64,000 nt of DNA from Aliidiomarina minuta (GCF_003987145.1 NZ_PIPL01000001.1:496001-560000); one strand, 5' to 3'; shown: positions 41,449-50,769, counted from the stretch's first letter. Notes: generated by a model from the sequence alone, not told the origin. Numbers and translations are program-made.

Positions 41449-42117
41449 ATGCGTTATGATCTGATTATTTTCGACTGGGATGGAACTGTTATGGATTCTA
41501 TTCCCCGTATTGTTTCCTCATTACAATCTACAGCAGCGGCTTGTCGGCTAAAGATCCCCAGCATGGCTGAGATTCACGATATTGTAGGTTTGAGCCTGCC
41601 GGTGGCTGTACAAATGCTTTTTGATTGTCACGAAGAGCAGGAGCAACAACAAATAATAGCGGTGTATCGTGATTTTTATGTGGAAAAAGACACCACACCC
41701 AGCCCTTTATTTGCAGGTGCTGAGACGGTATTGCAAAGCCTCAAAGCGCAAGGTTATCAACTTGCAGTAGCCACAGGGAAAGCCAGGCCCGGTTTAGAAC
41801 GAGCCTGGTTAGCAACGAATACCGGGCATTATTTTAGTGCTTCCAGATGTGCTCAGGAGGTGCCCTCTAAGCCTGATCCAGCGATGCTCCGGGAGATATT
41901 GGAGTTAACCCAGGTAAAAGCAGAACGCGCACTTATGATTGGCGATTCTATTCATGACTTGAATATGGCAGCCAATGCTGGCGTTGACAGTCTTGGCGTA
42001 ACCTATGGGGTGCATGATGCACAGCGCTTGCAGGCAGCGGCGCCGCGCCACCTGATTAATGCGATTACGGAACTCCCCCTGTGGTTACAGGGGACTGATG
42101 CCCTGGTGACGGAGTAG
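41449..42117 (+). CDS. HAD-superfamily phosphatase (phosphoglycolate phosphatase-like)
   Basis: 222 residues. HAD motifs: I in LIIFDWDGTVMDS, II in LAVATGKARPG, the lysine in PSKPDPAMLREILE and IV in MIGDSIHDLNMAANAG. Relatives are often labelled phosphoglycolate phosphatase, but the substrate is not established. ATG 41449 follows CAGGG and lies 17 bp after rluC; the longer frame overlapping rluC is not used. Its last 33 bp overlap the 3' end of yceF on the opposite strand. It is the second HAD-IA phosphatase in the window. Confidence 0.82.
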   Translation: MRYDLIIFDWDGTVMDSIPRIVSSLQSTAAACRLKIPSMAEIHDIVGLSLPVAVQMLFDCHEEQEQQQIIAVYRDFYVEKDTTPSPLFAGAETVLQSLKAQGYQLAVATGKARPGLERAWLATNTGHYFSASRCAQEVPSKPDPAMLREILELTQVKAERALMIGDSIHDLNMAANAGVDSLGVTYGVHDAQRLQAAAPRHLINAITELPLWLQGTDALVTE

Positions 42118-42681
42118 TTCGAGTAGTCTGATCAAAGGAAGTCCGATAAGGCTATTAGGATCGTCACCGTGCATAAATGCAAATAAACTAATGCCCAAAC
42201 CTTCGCTCTTGAAGCTACCCGCACAATTTAAAGGTTGCTCCTTTTCTACGTAACTTTTAATTTCCGCCGCAGTGAGCTGTCGAAAGCCAACTTCGAAGGG
42301 CTCAACCAGCGTCTCTATTTTACCGTTTTCACTGTTAAGTACACTAAGTCCGGTAAAAAAGGTAACGACCTGGCCATTGCAGGCGGTCAGCTGCTCAATC
42401 GCTTTCTCAACACTACCGGGCTTACCCAGTATTTGTTCATTTTCTAATACAGCGATCTGATCAGAGCCAATTATAATATGCTGTTTGTGTTCCTTAGCCA
42501 CTTTTCTGGCTTTAGCCGCGGCGAGTCGTGCCACCAGTTGCTTTGGAGTTTCCCCCGGGGAGTGGGTTTCATCAATATCTGGTGATACCGCAGTAAAAGA
42601 AAGTCCAAGTTTTTCCAGCAGTTGCTTACGATAAGGGGAGCTGGAGCCGAGTACCAGCGGCAAAGGGTAGCTGTCAGACAT
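42085..42681 (-). CDS. yceF: Maf-like nucleotide pyrophosphatase YceF
   Basis: 198 residues (E. coli YceF 194). Maf/HAM1 fold with LGSSSPYRKQLLEKLG at the N-terminus, IIIGSDQIAVLENE in the centre and CAGSFKSEGLGISLF near the C-terminus. The Ser-Asp-Gln variant marks the YceF subfamily, which hydrolyses 7-methyl-GTP, rather than the dTTP/UTP-cleaving YhdE. The gene is divergent from yceD-rpmF, as in E. coli. Confidence 0.92.
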   Translation of the reverse strand: MSDSYPLPLVLGSSSPYRKQLLEKLGLSFTAVSPDIDETHSPGETPKQLVARLAAAKARKVAKEHKQHIIIGSDQIAVLENEQILGKPGSVEKAIEQLTACNGQVVTFFTGLSVLNSENGKIETLVEPFEVGFRQLTAAEIKSYVEKEQPLNCAGSFKSEGLGISLFAFMHGDDPNSLIGLPLIRLLELLRHQGISPL

Positions 42682-42764
42682 CTTAAGAATCCTTACTTAT
42701 GCATTGATTTTTAGTCAGGAAGGCAAATTCTGCCATAAAAGCATGGCTTAAACAGCAATTTCCT

Positions 42765-42793
42765 TTGACTAACGGGCGTTCAGGCTATATTAT
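42765..42793 (+). promoter_or_regulatory. yceD-rpmF promoter
   Basis: TTGACT (42765-42770), a 17-bp spacer and TATTAT (42788-42793), each one base from consensus. The predicted start, 42800 or so, is only 2-3 nt before the yceD ATG at 42803, so the mRNA may be leaderless. Confidence 0.65.
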
Positions 42794-42802
42794 CCGGGCG
42801 CT

Positions 42803-43324
42803 ATGCAAAAGGTGAGAATACCGGTATCGGTAGACCCCGTTAAGAGCGCCAATAAGCAGTTGAGTTACGAGGGAGTTGTTCCTGGTGCTGGGCTGCATCG
42901 CTTAGGGGACGTTATAGTCAACGAGCTGCAGGATATTCAGGTATCCCTGCGCTTCGATGTTGACGAGCAACATACGAGTTTCTTTGCGGGTCATGCGGAA
43001 GCTGCGATAGAGGTTATCTGTCAGCGTTGCAACAAACCTATGCAGCTTGAGCTGAAATGCGAATTCCATTATGCGCCGTTAACGCGTCGTCAAAAGGAAG
43101 AAAACATTCCAGAGGCTTACGAGCCGGTCGAGCTGACTGAATTAGGCGAGGTAATGTTGCACGAGGTGGTCGAAGATGAACTTCTTCTGGCTATGCCTAT
43201 CGTAGCTAAGCATGCTGCTGAAGATTGTGAGGTTGATCGTGACGCCATGGTTTTTGGTGAACTTTCGGAAGCGGAAGAAAAACCGAATCCATTCGCGGCG
43301 TTGCAGGATTTAAAACGTAAGTAA
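42803..43324 (+). CDS. yceD: YceD (DUF177), 23S rRNA accumulation protein
   Basis: 173 residues (E. coli 173). Conserved parts include the N-terminal MQKVRIPVSVDPVKSA, a Cys pair CQRCNKPM, PEAYEPVELTELGE and the C-terminal AMVFGELSEAEEKPNPFAAL (two blocks). The family is linked to ribosome assembly and always sits before rpmF. No ribosome-binding site precedes the ATG, which is close to the predicted transcription start. Confidence 0.93.
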   Translation: MQKVRIPVSVDPVKSANKQLSYEGVVPGAGLHRLGDVIVNELQDIQVSLRFDVDEQHTSFFAGHAEAAIEVICQRCNKPMQLELKCEFHYAPLTRRQKEENIPEAYEPVELTELGEVMLHEVVEDELLLAMPIVAKHAAEDCEVDRDAMVFGELSEAEEKPNPFAALQDLKRK

Positions 43325-43344
43325 ATAGTTAGGAGATAGGGTAA

Positions 43345-43515
43345 ATGGCTGTACAAAAAAGCAAAAAAGCACGTTCAAGACGTGGTATGCGTCGTTCGCA
43401 TGACGCGCTGAACGGGCCTACACTGTCGGTGGATTCAACCTCTGGTGAAACGCATCGTCGTCACCATGTGACTGCTGATGGCTATTATAAAGGCAAACAG
43501 GTTATCGCTAAGTAA
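43345..43515 (+). CDS. rpmF: 50S ribosomal protein L32
   Basis: 56 residues, beginning MAVQKSKKARSRRGMRRSHD, a nearly invariant L32 N-terminus, and ending GKQVIAK. AGGAGATAGG precedes the ATG. It lies 20 bp after yceD and 7 bp before plsX, the standard gene order. Confidence 0.97.
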   Translation: MAVQKSKKARSRRGMRRSHDALNGPTLSVDSTSGETHRRHHVTADGYYKGKQVIAK

Positions 43516-43522
43516 GTGGCGA

Positions 43523-44551
43523 ATGACTGAACTAACCATTGCGTTAGATGCGATGGGGGGCGATCAAGGCCCTGACATCGTGGTGACAGCGCTCGCAAGG
43601 GCGCTGTCTTCATTTCCTCGTGTCCATTTCATTTTGGTTGGTGATGAAGCAAAGTTAAATACGCTTCTACAACAACATCCTCAGATTCAGAAATCAGCAA
43701 GGGTAAGTCTGCAAAAATCGACTCAGGTTGTCGCTATGACTGACAAACCTAGTGCCGTTGTGCGCGCTAAACCTGATTCCTCAATGCGTGTTGCATTGGA
43801 TTTGGTGCATAATGGCAGCGCTCAGGCCTGTGTCAGTGCGGGTAACACCGGTGCGTTAATGGCGATGGCATACCTGACACTAAAAACCTTACCAGGCGTT
43901 ATGCGGCCAGCACTAGTTGCTTCGTTACCACAACAAAATGGTAGCCAGGGCCTGTTACTGGATCTCGGGGCAAACCCCAGTTGCGACGCAGAAACTCTGT
44001 GCCAGTTTGGTATTATGGGATCAGTCATGGCACAGCATATTAATGCCGTGAAAAAACCTCGTGTTGCCTTATTAAACATGGGCACAGAAGAAATGAAAGG
44101 CAACGATATCGTGCGCCATGCCGCATTGTTGCTAAAAGCCTCACCTCACGTTGAATATATAGGTTTTGTTGAGGGTAGTGATTTATTTTCCGGTAAAGCC
44201 GATGTGATTGTATGCGATGGTTTCACTGGTAATATCGCACTGAAAAGCTGCGAAGGCCTTGCCGAACTCTTATATGCCAATTTAAAACAGAGCTTCAGCG
44301 GCCACACTATGAGCAAATGGCTGGTCAAGCTACTTTTCAAACGCTACCGAAAGTCCTGGGATTGGCTGAACCCCGACCAGTATAATGGGGCAAGTCTGTT
44401 AGGATTGCGGGGAGTGGTCATGAAAAGCCATGGTAACGCCTCTGCAAACGCCTATTTCAGTGCTATCCAGCATGCTATTCGTGAGGCAGAGGTCAGCTTG
44501 CCCGAGCAAATTCATGATCGGATTGAAGCGGCTTTACTGGAACTCCGGTAA
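43523..44551 (+). CDS. plsX: Phosphate acyltransferase PlsX
   Basis: 342 residues (E. coli 356). Converts acyl-ACP to acyl-phosphate for phospholipid synthesis. Motifs: LTIALDAMGGDQGPD at the N-terminus, SAGNTGALMAMAY, LDLGANPSCDAE and VCDGFTGNIALKSCEG. ATG 43523 lies 7 bp after rpmF; an in-frame extension back into rpmF is not used. It begins the fab cluster. Confidence 0.95.
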   Translation: MTELTIALDAMGGDQGPDIVVTALARALSSFPRVHFILVGDEAKLNTLLQQHPQIQKSARVSLQKSTQVVAMTDKPSAVVRAKPDSSMRVALDLVHNGSAQACVSAGNTGALMAMAYLTLKTLPGVMRPALVASLPQQNGSQGLLLDLGANPSCDAETLCQFGIMGSVMAQHINAVKKPRVALLNMGTEEMKGNDIVRHAALLLKASPHVEYIGFVEGSDLFSGKADVIVCDGFTGNIALKSCEGLAELLYANLKQSFSGHTMSKWLVKLLFKRYRKSWDWLNPDQYNGASLLGLRGVVMKSHGNASANAYFSAIQHAIREAEVSLPEQIHDRIEAALLELR

Positions 44552-44582
44552 ATCCATCTTAGTAAACCCGATTTGAGGTGCT

Positions 44583-45530
44583 ATGTACGCACGAATTTCT
44601 GGCACAGGTCATTACCTGCCCCAAGCACGTCTAACCAATCTGGAACTGGAACAGCGAGTTGATACCTCTGATGCATGGATTCGCGAACGCACCGGTATCA
44701 GAGAGCGGCGTATTGCTGGTCCGGATGAAAATGTGGTCAGCATGGCAACACATGCGTCGCGTCAGGCCCTGGAGGCCGCTGGTTTAACCAGCACTGACCT
44801 GGATATGATAGTGGTAGCCACCACATCCGCTGAACATGCGTTTCCCAGTGCCGCTTGCGAATTGCAGCATCAACTCGGTGTCACTGACATCCCTGCTTTT
44901 GACGTTGGCGCTGCCTGCGCCGGCTTTATGTTTGCGATGAGCATTGCAGACCAATATATTCGTAATAATCAGGCGCAACATATTCTGGTGGTTGGCTCTG
45001 ATGTCCTGGCCCGGTTATGTAATCCTGATGACCGTAACACTATAGTGCTGTTCGGGGACGGGGCAGGGGCTATAGTGTTAAGTGCGGATAAAGAGCCTGG
45101 AATCCAGTCTACTCACCTGCATAGTGCTGGTGAGTTTGCCAGTCTATTGGGCAGCGGACATGTTCCTTCTGTAAGTCAGGAGGCCTGGCTTTATATGAAA
45201 GGCAGTGAAGTTTTCAAGGTCGCTGTCAAAAAACTGAGTCAATTGGTTACTGAAACCTTACAGCATAATGACTTGCAACAGGACCAGCTCGACTGGTTGG
45301 TGCCGCATCAGGCTAATCAGCGCATTATAGAAGCGACGGCCAGAAAACTGAACATGTCGATGGATCGGGTCGTCATGACCCTTGAGTATACCGGCAATAC
45401 CTCGGCAGCTTCAGTGCCTGTTGCTTTAGATATTGCCGTTCGCGATGGTCGCATTCAACGTGGTCAACGGTTATTATTAGAAGCCTTTGGCGGCGGGTTT
45501 GCCTGGGGCTCCGCGCTGGTCATTTATTAA
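44583..45530 (+). CDS. fabH: 3-oxoacyl-ACP synthase III
   Basis: 315 residues (E. coli 317). Starts fatty acid synthesis by condensing acetyl-CoA with malonyl-ACP. The catalytic Cys is in DVGAACAGFMFAM, His in WLVPHQANQRII and Asn in EYTGNTSAASVP. TTTGAGGTGCT precedes the ATG. Confidence 0.97.
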   Translation: MYARISGTGHYLPQARLTNLELEQRVDTSDAWIRERTGIRERRIAGPDENVVSMATHASRQALEAAGLTSTDLDMIVVATTSAEHAFPSAACELQHQLGVTDIPAFDVGAACAGFMFAMSIADQYIRNNQAQHILVVGSDVLARLCNPDDRNTIVLFGDGAGAIVLSADKEPGIQSTHLHSAGEFASLLGSGHVPSVSQEAWLYMKGSEVFKVAVKKLSQLVTETLQHNDLQQDQLDWLVPHQANQRIIEATARKLNMSMDRVVMTLEYTGNTSAASVPVALDIAVRDGRIQRGQRLLLEAFGGGFAWGSALVIY

Positions 45531-45551
45531 CTAAGAATAAAAGAGGTTTGC

Positions 45552-46481
45552 ATGGCAGAAAAGTTTGCCTTCATTTTTCCCGGACAAGGTTCACAGAGCA
45601 CTGGAATGCTTGCTGATATGGCAAGTCAATTCAGCCAGGTTGAAGCGACCTTTGCAGAAGCGTCTGAAGCATTGGGTTACGATCTCTGGGATCTGGTACA
45701 GAACAACCCTGATAATAAATTAAATCAAACAGAATATACTCAGCCTGCATTATTGGCGGCAAGTGTCGCTGTGTATCGCTGCCTGCAGGATAGCGTCACT
45801 AAACCTGTCATCATGGCAGGTCATAGTCTGGGCGAATATTCCGCTCTGGTATGTGCCGGTGCTTTACCTTTTACGCAGGCGTTACAACTTGTACAAAAGC
45901 GTGGGCAGGCGATGCAAAATGCAGTGCCTGAAGGAAGTGGCGCTATGGCTGCTGTCATTGGCCTGGCGGATGAAGCTATTGAAAAAGCCTGTGCTGAAGC
46001 GGCAGGTGACGAGATAGTAGCGCCGGTCAATTATAATTCTCCAGGCCAGGTTGTTATAGCGGGACAGAAAGCTGCCGTAGAACGCGCTTCAGAGGCCTGT
46101 AAAGCTGCCGGTGCAAAACGCGTATTACCTTTGCCTGTGAGCGTACCTTCTCACTGTGCTTTAATGAAGCCTGCTGCAATTGAACTGGAGAAAGAGCTTA
46201 CTCAGGTAAGCATTAAGCAACCGCTGCTACCAGTATTACATAATGTAGATGTTACTCAGGCAACCGGTGACAGTATTGCTAAAGCGTTGGTACAACAACT
46301 TTATTCGCCGGTATTATGGACTCAGACGATCGAGTACATAGCGAAGCAGGGCGTTACTCATTTATATGAACTGGGTCCAGGTAAAGTATTAACCGGTCTG
46401 ACCAAACGCATTGATAAATCCATTCAGGCAGAGGCTATTGGTGACGCCGCTGCCGTTCAGAAATTTTTGCAGGAGCACTAA
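45552..46481 (+). CDS. fabD: Malonyl-CoA:ACP transacylase
   Basis: 309 residues, the E. coli length. The oxyanion motif FIFPGQGSQSTGM, the nucleophile in MAGHSLGEYSAL, the catalytic His in VSVPSHCALM and the C-terminal ELGPGKVLTGL are all present. AAAGAGGTTTGC precedes the ATG. fabG begins at the next base after the stop codon. Confidence 0.97.
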   Translation: MAEKFAFIFPGQGSQSTGMLADMASQFSQVEATFAEASEALGYDLWDLVQNNPDNKLNQTEYTQPALLAASVAVYRCLQDSVTKPVIMAGHSLGEYSALVCAGALPFTQALQLVQKRGQAMQNAVPEGSGAMAAVIGLADEAIEKACAEAAGDEIVAPVNYNSPGQVVIAGQKAAVERASEACKAAGAKRVLPLPVSVPSHCALMKPAAIELEKELTQVSIKQPLLPVLHNVDVTQATGDSIAKALVQQLYSPVLWTQTIEYIAKQGVTHLYELGPGKVLTGLTKRIDKSIQAEAIGDAAAVQKFLQEH

Positions 46482-47222
46482 ATGACATTCTCATTAACAG
46501 ATCAGGTAGCATTAGTCACAGGTGCCAGTCGTGGTATTGGCCGTGCCGTTGCTGAGCAACTCGTTGCCCAGGGCGCTTTCGTAGTCGGAACAGCGACCAG
46601 CGAGAAAGGCGCACAGGCGATTGCCAGCTATCTGGGTGATAAAGGCCGTGGGATGGTATTAAATGTCACTGACGCTGACTCAGTGGCAGAAGTCATAGCC
46701 GATATTCAAAAAGAGCAGGGTGGCATTGATATTCTGGTGAATAATGCCGGTATCACTAAAGATAACCTGTTGATGCGAATGAAAGATGACGAATGGAACG
46801 ATGTACTGGATACTAATCTGACTTCAGTTTTCCGTACCAGTAAAGCTGTAATGCGTGGCATGATGAAGAAACGTAACGGTCGCATTATTAATATAGGTTC
46901 TGTAGTTGGCACTACGGGTAATCCTGGACAGGCAAATTATTGTGCAGCAAAAGCAGGTCTGATTGGGTTTACCAAATCATTGGCTAAAGAAATTGCTGCG
47001 CGGAACATTACTGTAAACGCTGTTGCACCAGGTTTTATTGATACAGATATGACCCAGTCCTTGACGGATGAGCAAAAAGAGAGCATTTTTAGCGGTATAC
47101 CTGCAGCACGTTTAGGAAAACCGGAAGAGATTGCGGCAGCCGTTGTGTTTTTAGCTTCGCCAGCTGCGGCTTATATTACTGGTGAAACCATTCATGTAAA
47201 CGGTGGCATGAGCATGGTATAA
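46482..47222 (+). CDS. fabG: 3-oxoacyl-ACP reductase
   Basis: 246 residues. A short-chain dehydrogenase with the NADP site VTGASRGIGRAVAE, NNAG in LVNNAGITKDN, and the catalytic Ser and Tyr-X3-Lys in NIGSVVGTTGNPGQANYCAAKAG (read as two adjacent motifs). It carries out the first reduction in fatty acid elongation. There is no gap to fabD. Confidence 0.97.
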   Translation: MTFSLTDQVALVTGASRGIGRAVAEQLVAQGAFVVGTATSEKGAQAIASYLGDKGRGMVLNVTDADSVAEVIADIQKEQGGIDILVNNAGITKDNLLMRMKDDEWNDVLDTNLTSVFRTSKAVMRGMMKKRNGRIINIGSVVGTTGNPGQANYCAAKAGLIGFTKSLAKEIAARNITVNAVAPGFIDTDMTQSLTDEQKESIFSGIPAARLGKPEEIAAAVVFLASPAAAYITGETIHVNGGMSMV

Positions 47223-47248
47223 CACTAAAAAGTGGCCAAATACTAAAC

Positions 47249-47269
47249 GGACGAGGTAAGACCTCGTCC
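47249..47269 (+). other. hairpin in fabG-acpP gap
   Basis: A perfect 9-bp stem GGACGAGGT / ACCTCGTCC with loop AAG, 26 nt after fabG. No T run follows, so it is more likely an RNA-processing or 3'-end-stabilising element, or part of the acpP leader, than a terminator. Confidence 0.5.
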
Positions 47270-47358
47270 TGAAAGATAAATTTTTGCTTTTATATAGAGC
47301 TGCGATTTACTACACTACTCGCAAATCAAGTCTAGCTATACCTAATTGAGGGATTACA

Positions 47359-47598
47359 ATGAGCAATTTTGAAGAACGCGTAAAAAAAATCATCATCGAA
47401 CAACTTGGCGTTAAAGAAGAAGAAGTGAAACCAGAAGCTTCTTTTGAAAATGACCTGGGTGCTGACTCACTTGACACTGTTGAGCTTGTAATGGCACTGG
47501 AAGAAGAGTTCGAAACCGAAATCCCTGATGAAGAAGCGGAAAAAATTCGCACGGTTCAGGCAGCTATCGATTATGTAACAGCTCATTCGGAAGACTAA
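47359..47598 (+). CDS. acpP: Acyl carrier protein
   Basis: 79 residues, highly acidic. The phosphopantetheine Ser is in GADSLDTVELVMALEEEF. It carries growing acyl chains in fatty acid and LPS synthesis. A 136-bp leader separates it from fabG, and GAGGGATTAC precedes the ATG; acpP usually has its own strong promoter. Confidence 0.98.
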   Translation: MSNFEERVKKIIIEQLGVKEEEVKPEASFENDLGADSLDTVELVMALEEEFETEIPDEEAEKIRTVQAAIDYVTAHSED

Positions 47599-47613
47599 GC
47601 TGTCGCGATCTGG

Positions 47614-47643
47614 AAGGCGGAATTCTATTTCCGCCTTTTTTTG
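47614..47643 (+). terminator. terminator after acpP
   Basis: Stem AAGGCGGAA / TTCCGCCTT with loop TTCTAT, then a run of T. It would allow abundant short acpP mRNA and reduced read-through into fabF. Confidence 0.85.
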
Positions 47644-47673
47644 TGTCTATAATTCAATGCTGAGGAAAGAATC

Positions 47674-48912
47674 ATGGCAAAGCGTCGCGTAGTGGTAACT
47701 GGTATGGGTATGGTTACGCCTTTAGGTCTGGATGCGGCCACCACCTGGTCTGGCTTATTAGATGGCCGCTCAGGAGCTGCACCTATTACCCACTTTGATA
47801 CTTCCGCGTATAACACTCAGTTTGCCGCTATGCTGCCTGATTTTGATGTCACGGCCTATATGCCAGTGAAAGAAACAAAAAAAATGGATGTTTTTATCCA
47901 GTACGGTTTTGCAGCGGGTCAACAGGCCATGCAGGATTCTGGCCTAGAAATCACTGATCAGAACAGGCACAGGTTTGGGGTTATGGTCAGCTCTGGTATC
48001 GGTGGCATACAAGGCATCGAAGAGAGCCATGCTAAACTGCTATCCAGCGGACCACGTCGGATATCTCCTTTTTTCATCCCTGCTTCTATTACCAATATGC
48101 TCTCCGGCCAGCTTTCCATGCATTTTGGGCTCACAGGCCCCAGTCTGGCTATAGTGACTGCCTGCACTACAGGTGTTCACAATATAGGCCAGGCGGCCCG
48201 TATGATAGCTTACGGTGACGCTGATGCGATGCTGGCTGGTGGCGCTGAGAAAGCATCCACGCCACTGGGAATGGCCGGCTTTAACGCCGCACGGGCACTT
48301 TCTACCCGCAACGATGACCCGCAGGCGGCCAGTCGTCCCTGGGACAAAGATCGCGATGGTTTTGTATTGGGTGACGGTGCCGGGGTTATGGTGCTTGAGG
48401 AATATGAACATGCTAAACAACGTGGCGCCACTATTTATGCCGAGCTGGCCGGTTTTGGAATGAGCTCCGATGCCTACCATATGACACTACCGCCGGCTGA
48501 CGGCCGGGGGGCAGCTGCCTCAATGCAAAATGCATTAGATGATGCTGGTTTAAACCCTGAGCAGGTCGGTTATATTAACGCTCATGGTACTTCTACAGGT
48601 GCCGGCGATCTCGCCGAAACCGCGGCAATAAAAAGCGTCTTTGCTGACTATGCTTACCAGATTCCGGTGAGTTCTACTAAATCCATGACTGGTCATTTAT
48701 TGGGCGCAGCCGGCGCTGTAGAAGCTATTATCTCAGTGCAATCGCTTCTCTATCAGAAGGTACCACCAACTATTAATCTTGATAATCCGGATGTTGACTG
48801 TGATTTAGATTATGTACCGCATACAGCAAGGGATCTGGCATTTGATGTCAGCTTATGTAATTCTTTCGGGTTCGGCGGGACAAACGGTTCGTTACTATTT
48901 ACCCGGGCTTAG
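47674..48912 (+). CDS. fabF: 3-oxoacyl-ACP synthase II
   Basis: 412 residues (E. coli 413). Elongating ketosynthase with the Cys-His-His triad in VTACTTGVHNIG, NAHGTSTGAGD and STKSMTGHLLGAAGAVE, and GFGGTNGSLLF at the C-terminus. TGAGGAAAGA precedes the ATG. Confidence 0.97.
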   Translation: MAKRRVVVTGMGMVTPLGLDAATTWSGLLDGRSGAAPITHFDTSAYNTQFAAMLPDFDVTAYMPVKETKKMDVFIQYGFAAGQQAMQDSGLEITDQNRHRFGVMVSSGIGGIQGIEESHAKLLSSGPRRISPFFIPASITNMLSGQLSMHFGLTGPSLAIVTACTTGVHNIGQAARMIAYGDADAMLAGGAEKASTPLGMAGFNAARALSTRNDDPQAASRPWDKDRDGFVLGDGAGVMVLEEYEHAKQRGATIYAELAGFGMSSDAYHMTLPPADGRGAAASMQNALDDAGLNPEQVGYINAHGTSTGAGDLAETAAIKSVFADYAYQIPVSSTKSMTGHLLGAAGAVEAIISVQSLLYQKVPPTINLDNPDVDCDLDYVPHTARDLAFDVSLCNSFGFGGTNGSLLFTRA

Positions 48913-48938
48913 TACATTGACACTAAAGGTACTCAGGA

Positions 48939-49739
48939 TTGACGGAACTGCTGCTTAATGGTCAACCCGGTACAGACATTAGTTGTCTGGATCGTGGGTT
49001 ACAATACGGGGATGGCTTTTTCACTACCATCCGTGTCAGCCAGGGTAAGCCTGAATTATGGTCCCAACATCTGGCTCGTATAACAGAATGCAGTCAACGC
49101 CTGGGCCTGGAAACCGCTGAACCTGAAGTGTTGTTGAATGAAATTAGTCAGGTCGCTCAGCGGCATGCTGAGTGCGCAGTACGCATCACATTTACCCGCG
49201 GGGTTGGCGGTTTCGGTTATACACCCCCCGAGCTTCCTGCCGGTAACCGGATTGTGCGGGCAACGAAAATCCCCGCACATTATGCAGACTGGAGAAAGCA
49301 GGGAATTCGTCTGCAAATTGCAGAGCAACAATTGGGTCAGCAACCTATGCTGGCTGGTTTAAAAACACTTAACCGTTTGGAACAGGTGTTGCTGAAAAAA
49401 GAACAGCAACAACGCGCTGCGGATGACCTTTTGGTATTGGATAGCAAGCAAAAGGTGTGCGAAACTACGGTAGCAAATATCTTTTGGCAACAAGGTGGGC
49501 AATGGTTTACGCCGTCACTGCGCCTGTCCGGCGTTGCTGGAGTGGTGAGAGCCGAGTTATTGCAGAACAATGAAGTTACAATCGGGGATTATCCGTTACA
49601 AAGTTTATATCAGGCTGAGCGGGCTTTTATCTGCAATGCTTTGCTAGGTCTGGTACCTGTTACTCATCTGGCTGATTATGAGTTACCCCTGCAACAGCCA
49701 TATCCTTTGCAATGGCGCACCCTATTAGAAGAGGTTTAA
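48939..49739 (+). CDS. pabC: Aminodeoxychorismate lyase
   Basis: 266 residues (E. coli 269). A fold-type IV PLP enzyme making p-aminobenzoate for folate. Motifs: LDRGLQYGDGFFTTIRV, KTLNRLEQVLLKKE with the PLP Lys, and VCETTVANIFW. The start is TTG 48939 with AAAGG 9 nt upstream; no ATG or GTG is available before the conserved N-terminus. It follows fabF and precedes mltG as in E. coli. Confidence 0.93.
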   Translation: MTELLLNGQPGTDISCLDRGLQYGDGFFTTIRVSQGKPELWSQHLARITECSQRLGLETAEPEVLLNEISQVAQRHAECAVRITFTRGVGGFGYTPPELPAGNRIVRATKIPAHYADWRKQGIRLQIAEQQLGQQPMLAGLKTLNRLEQVLLKKEQQQRAADDLLVLDSKQKVCETTVANIFWQQGGQWFTPSLRLSGVAGVVRAELLQNNEVTIGDYPLQSLYQAERAFICNALLGLVPVTHLADYELPLQQPYPLQWRTLLEEV

Positions 49740-49746
49740 AACCAGA

Positions 49747-50769
49747 ATGATGAAAGTACTGAAGTTTCTGGTATTGCTGGCAATGACAGGCATGTTATTG
49801 CTGGCGATTGCCGTTGGCAGTTTATACTGGTGGTTCACCCAACCTAAGGTAGTTATGGCTGAAGCGGATGCCTTAGCGCCTGCTTTGTTTGAGGTTCCCC
49901 GTGGCACTCATGGACGTAAGTTTGCCGAGTTACTGGAAGAGCAGGGTTATATAGAGAACAGCCAGTTGAATTATCTTGCTGCTCGCTTATTTCTTGATGC
50001 CGGAAGTCTGCGCGCAGGAGTTTATGCTATTCAGCCTGCCGACAGCGCACAGAGAGTTTGGCAACGTGTTCTGCAAGGTCAACAACATTACTTCCGAATT
50101 ACTTTTGTCGAAGGCAGTCAATTTAGTGACTGGCGTCGACAGCTTTCTGAACATCCTTATATCAGCACCCAAACGGAAGACAAGTCGGATGCTGAAATCA
50201 CTCAGATCCTGGCACCAGATGCCCCTTATGATCGCCCTGAAGGTCTTTTATTTCCGGACACCTATAAGTTTACTGCTGGCACCTCCGATTTGCAGCTAAT
50301 ACGTCAGGCTTATCAACGTATGCAGCTTAATCTCAACGAACTATGGGAAAACCGTAAGAGTAACCTGCCTGTCAGTTCGCCTTATCAGGCGCTCATTCTG
50401 GCCTCTATCATTGAAAAAGAAACCGGAGCTGCGCATGAAAGAGGCCTGGTGGCATCGGTATTTGTAAATCGTCTGATAACCGGTATGCGGTTGCAGTCTG
50501 ATCCTACTATCATTTACGGTCTGGGCGATGACTATCGGGGCGTGATTTATCGTTCTGACATTCACCAGTACACCCCTTACAATACTTACCGTATTAATGG
50601 TTTACCGCCCACGCCTATAGCTATGCCTGGTTATGAATCAATAAAAGCAACTCTTAATCCGATACCATCGGAATACTTCTATTTTGTCAGTAGCAACGAT
50701 GGTCAGCATGTTTTCTCACGAACACTGGAAGAACATAACCGTGCCGTTTATAAATATCAGAGGAACTGA
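49747..50769 (+). CDS. mltG: Endolytic murein transglycosylase MltG
   Basis: 340 residues (E. coli 340). An N-terminal membrane helix (LKFLVLLAMTGMLLLAIAVG), a LysM-like region and the YceG catalytic domain with the Glu in LASIIEKETGA, followed by RLQSDPTIIYG, YNTYRINGLPPTPI and HVFSRTLEEHN. It cleaves nascent glycan strands at the inner membrane. Its TGA stop overlaps the tmk ATG by one base. Confidence 0.96.
   Translation: MMKVLKFLVLLAMTGMLLLAIAVGSLYWWFTQPKVVMAEADALAPALFEVPRGTHGRKFAELLEEQGYIENSQLNYLAARLFLDAGSLRAGVYAIQPADSAQRVWQRVLQGQQHYFRITFVEGSQFSDWRRQLSEHPYISTQTEDKSDAEITQILAPDAPYDRPEGLLFPDTYKFTAGTSDLQLIRQAYQRMQLNLNELWENRKSNLPVSSPYQALILASIIEKETGAAHERGLVASVFVNRLITGMRLQSDPTIIYGLGDDYRGVIYRSDIHQYTPYNTYRINGLPPTPIAMPGYESIKATLNPIPSEYFYFVSSNDGQHVFSRTLEEHNRAVYKYQRN

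Noticed and set aside
48040..48480. 146-codon frame on the minus strand inside fabF
   Set aside because: Antisense shadow of a conserved gene with no ribosome site or recognisable domain.
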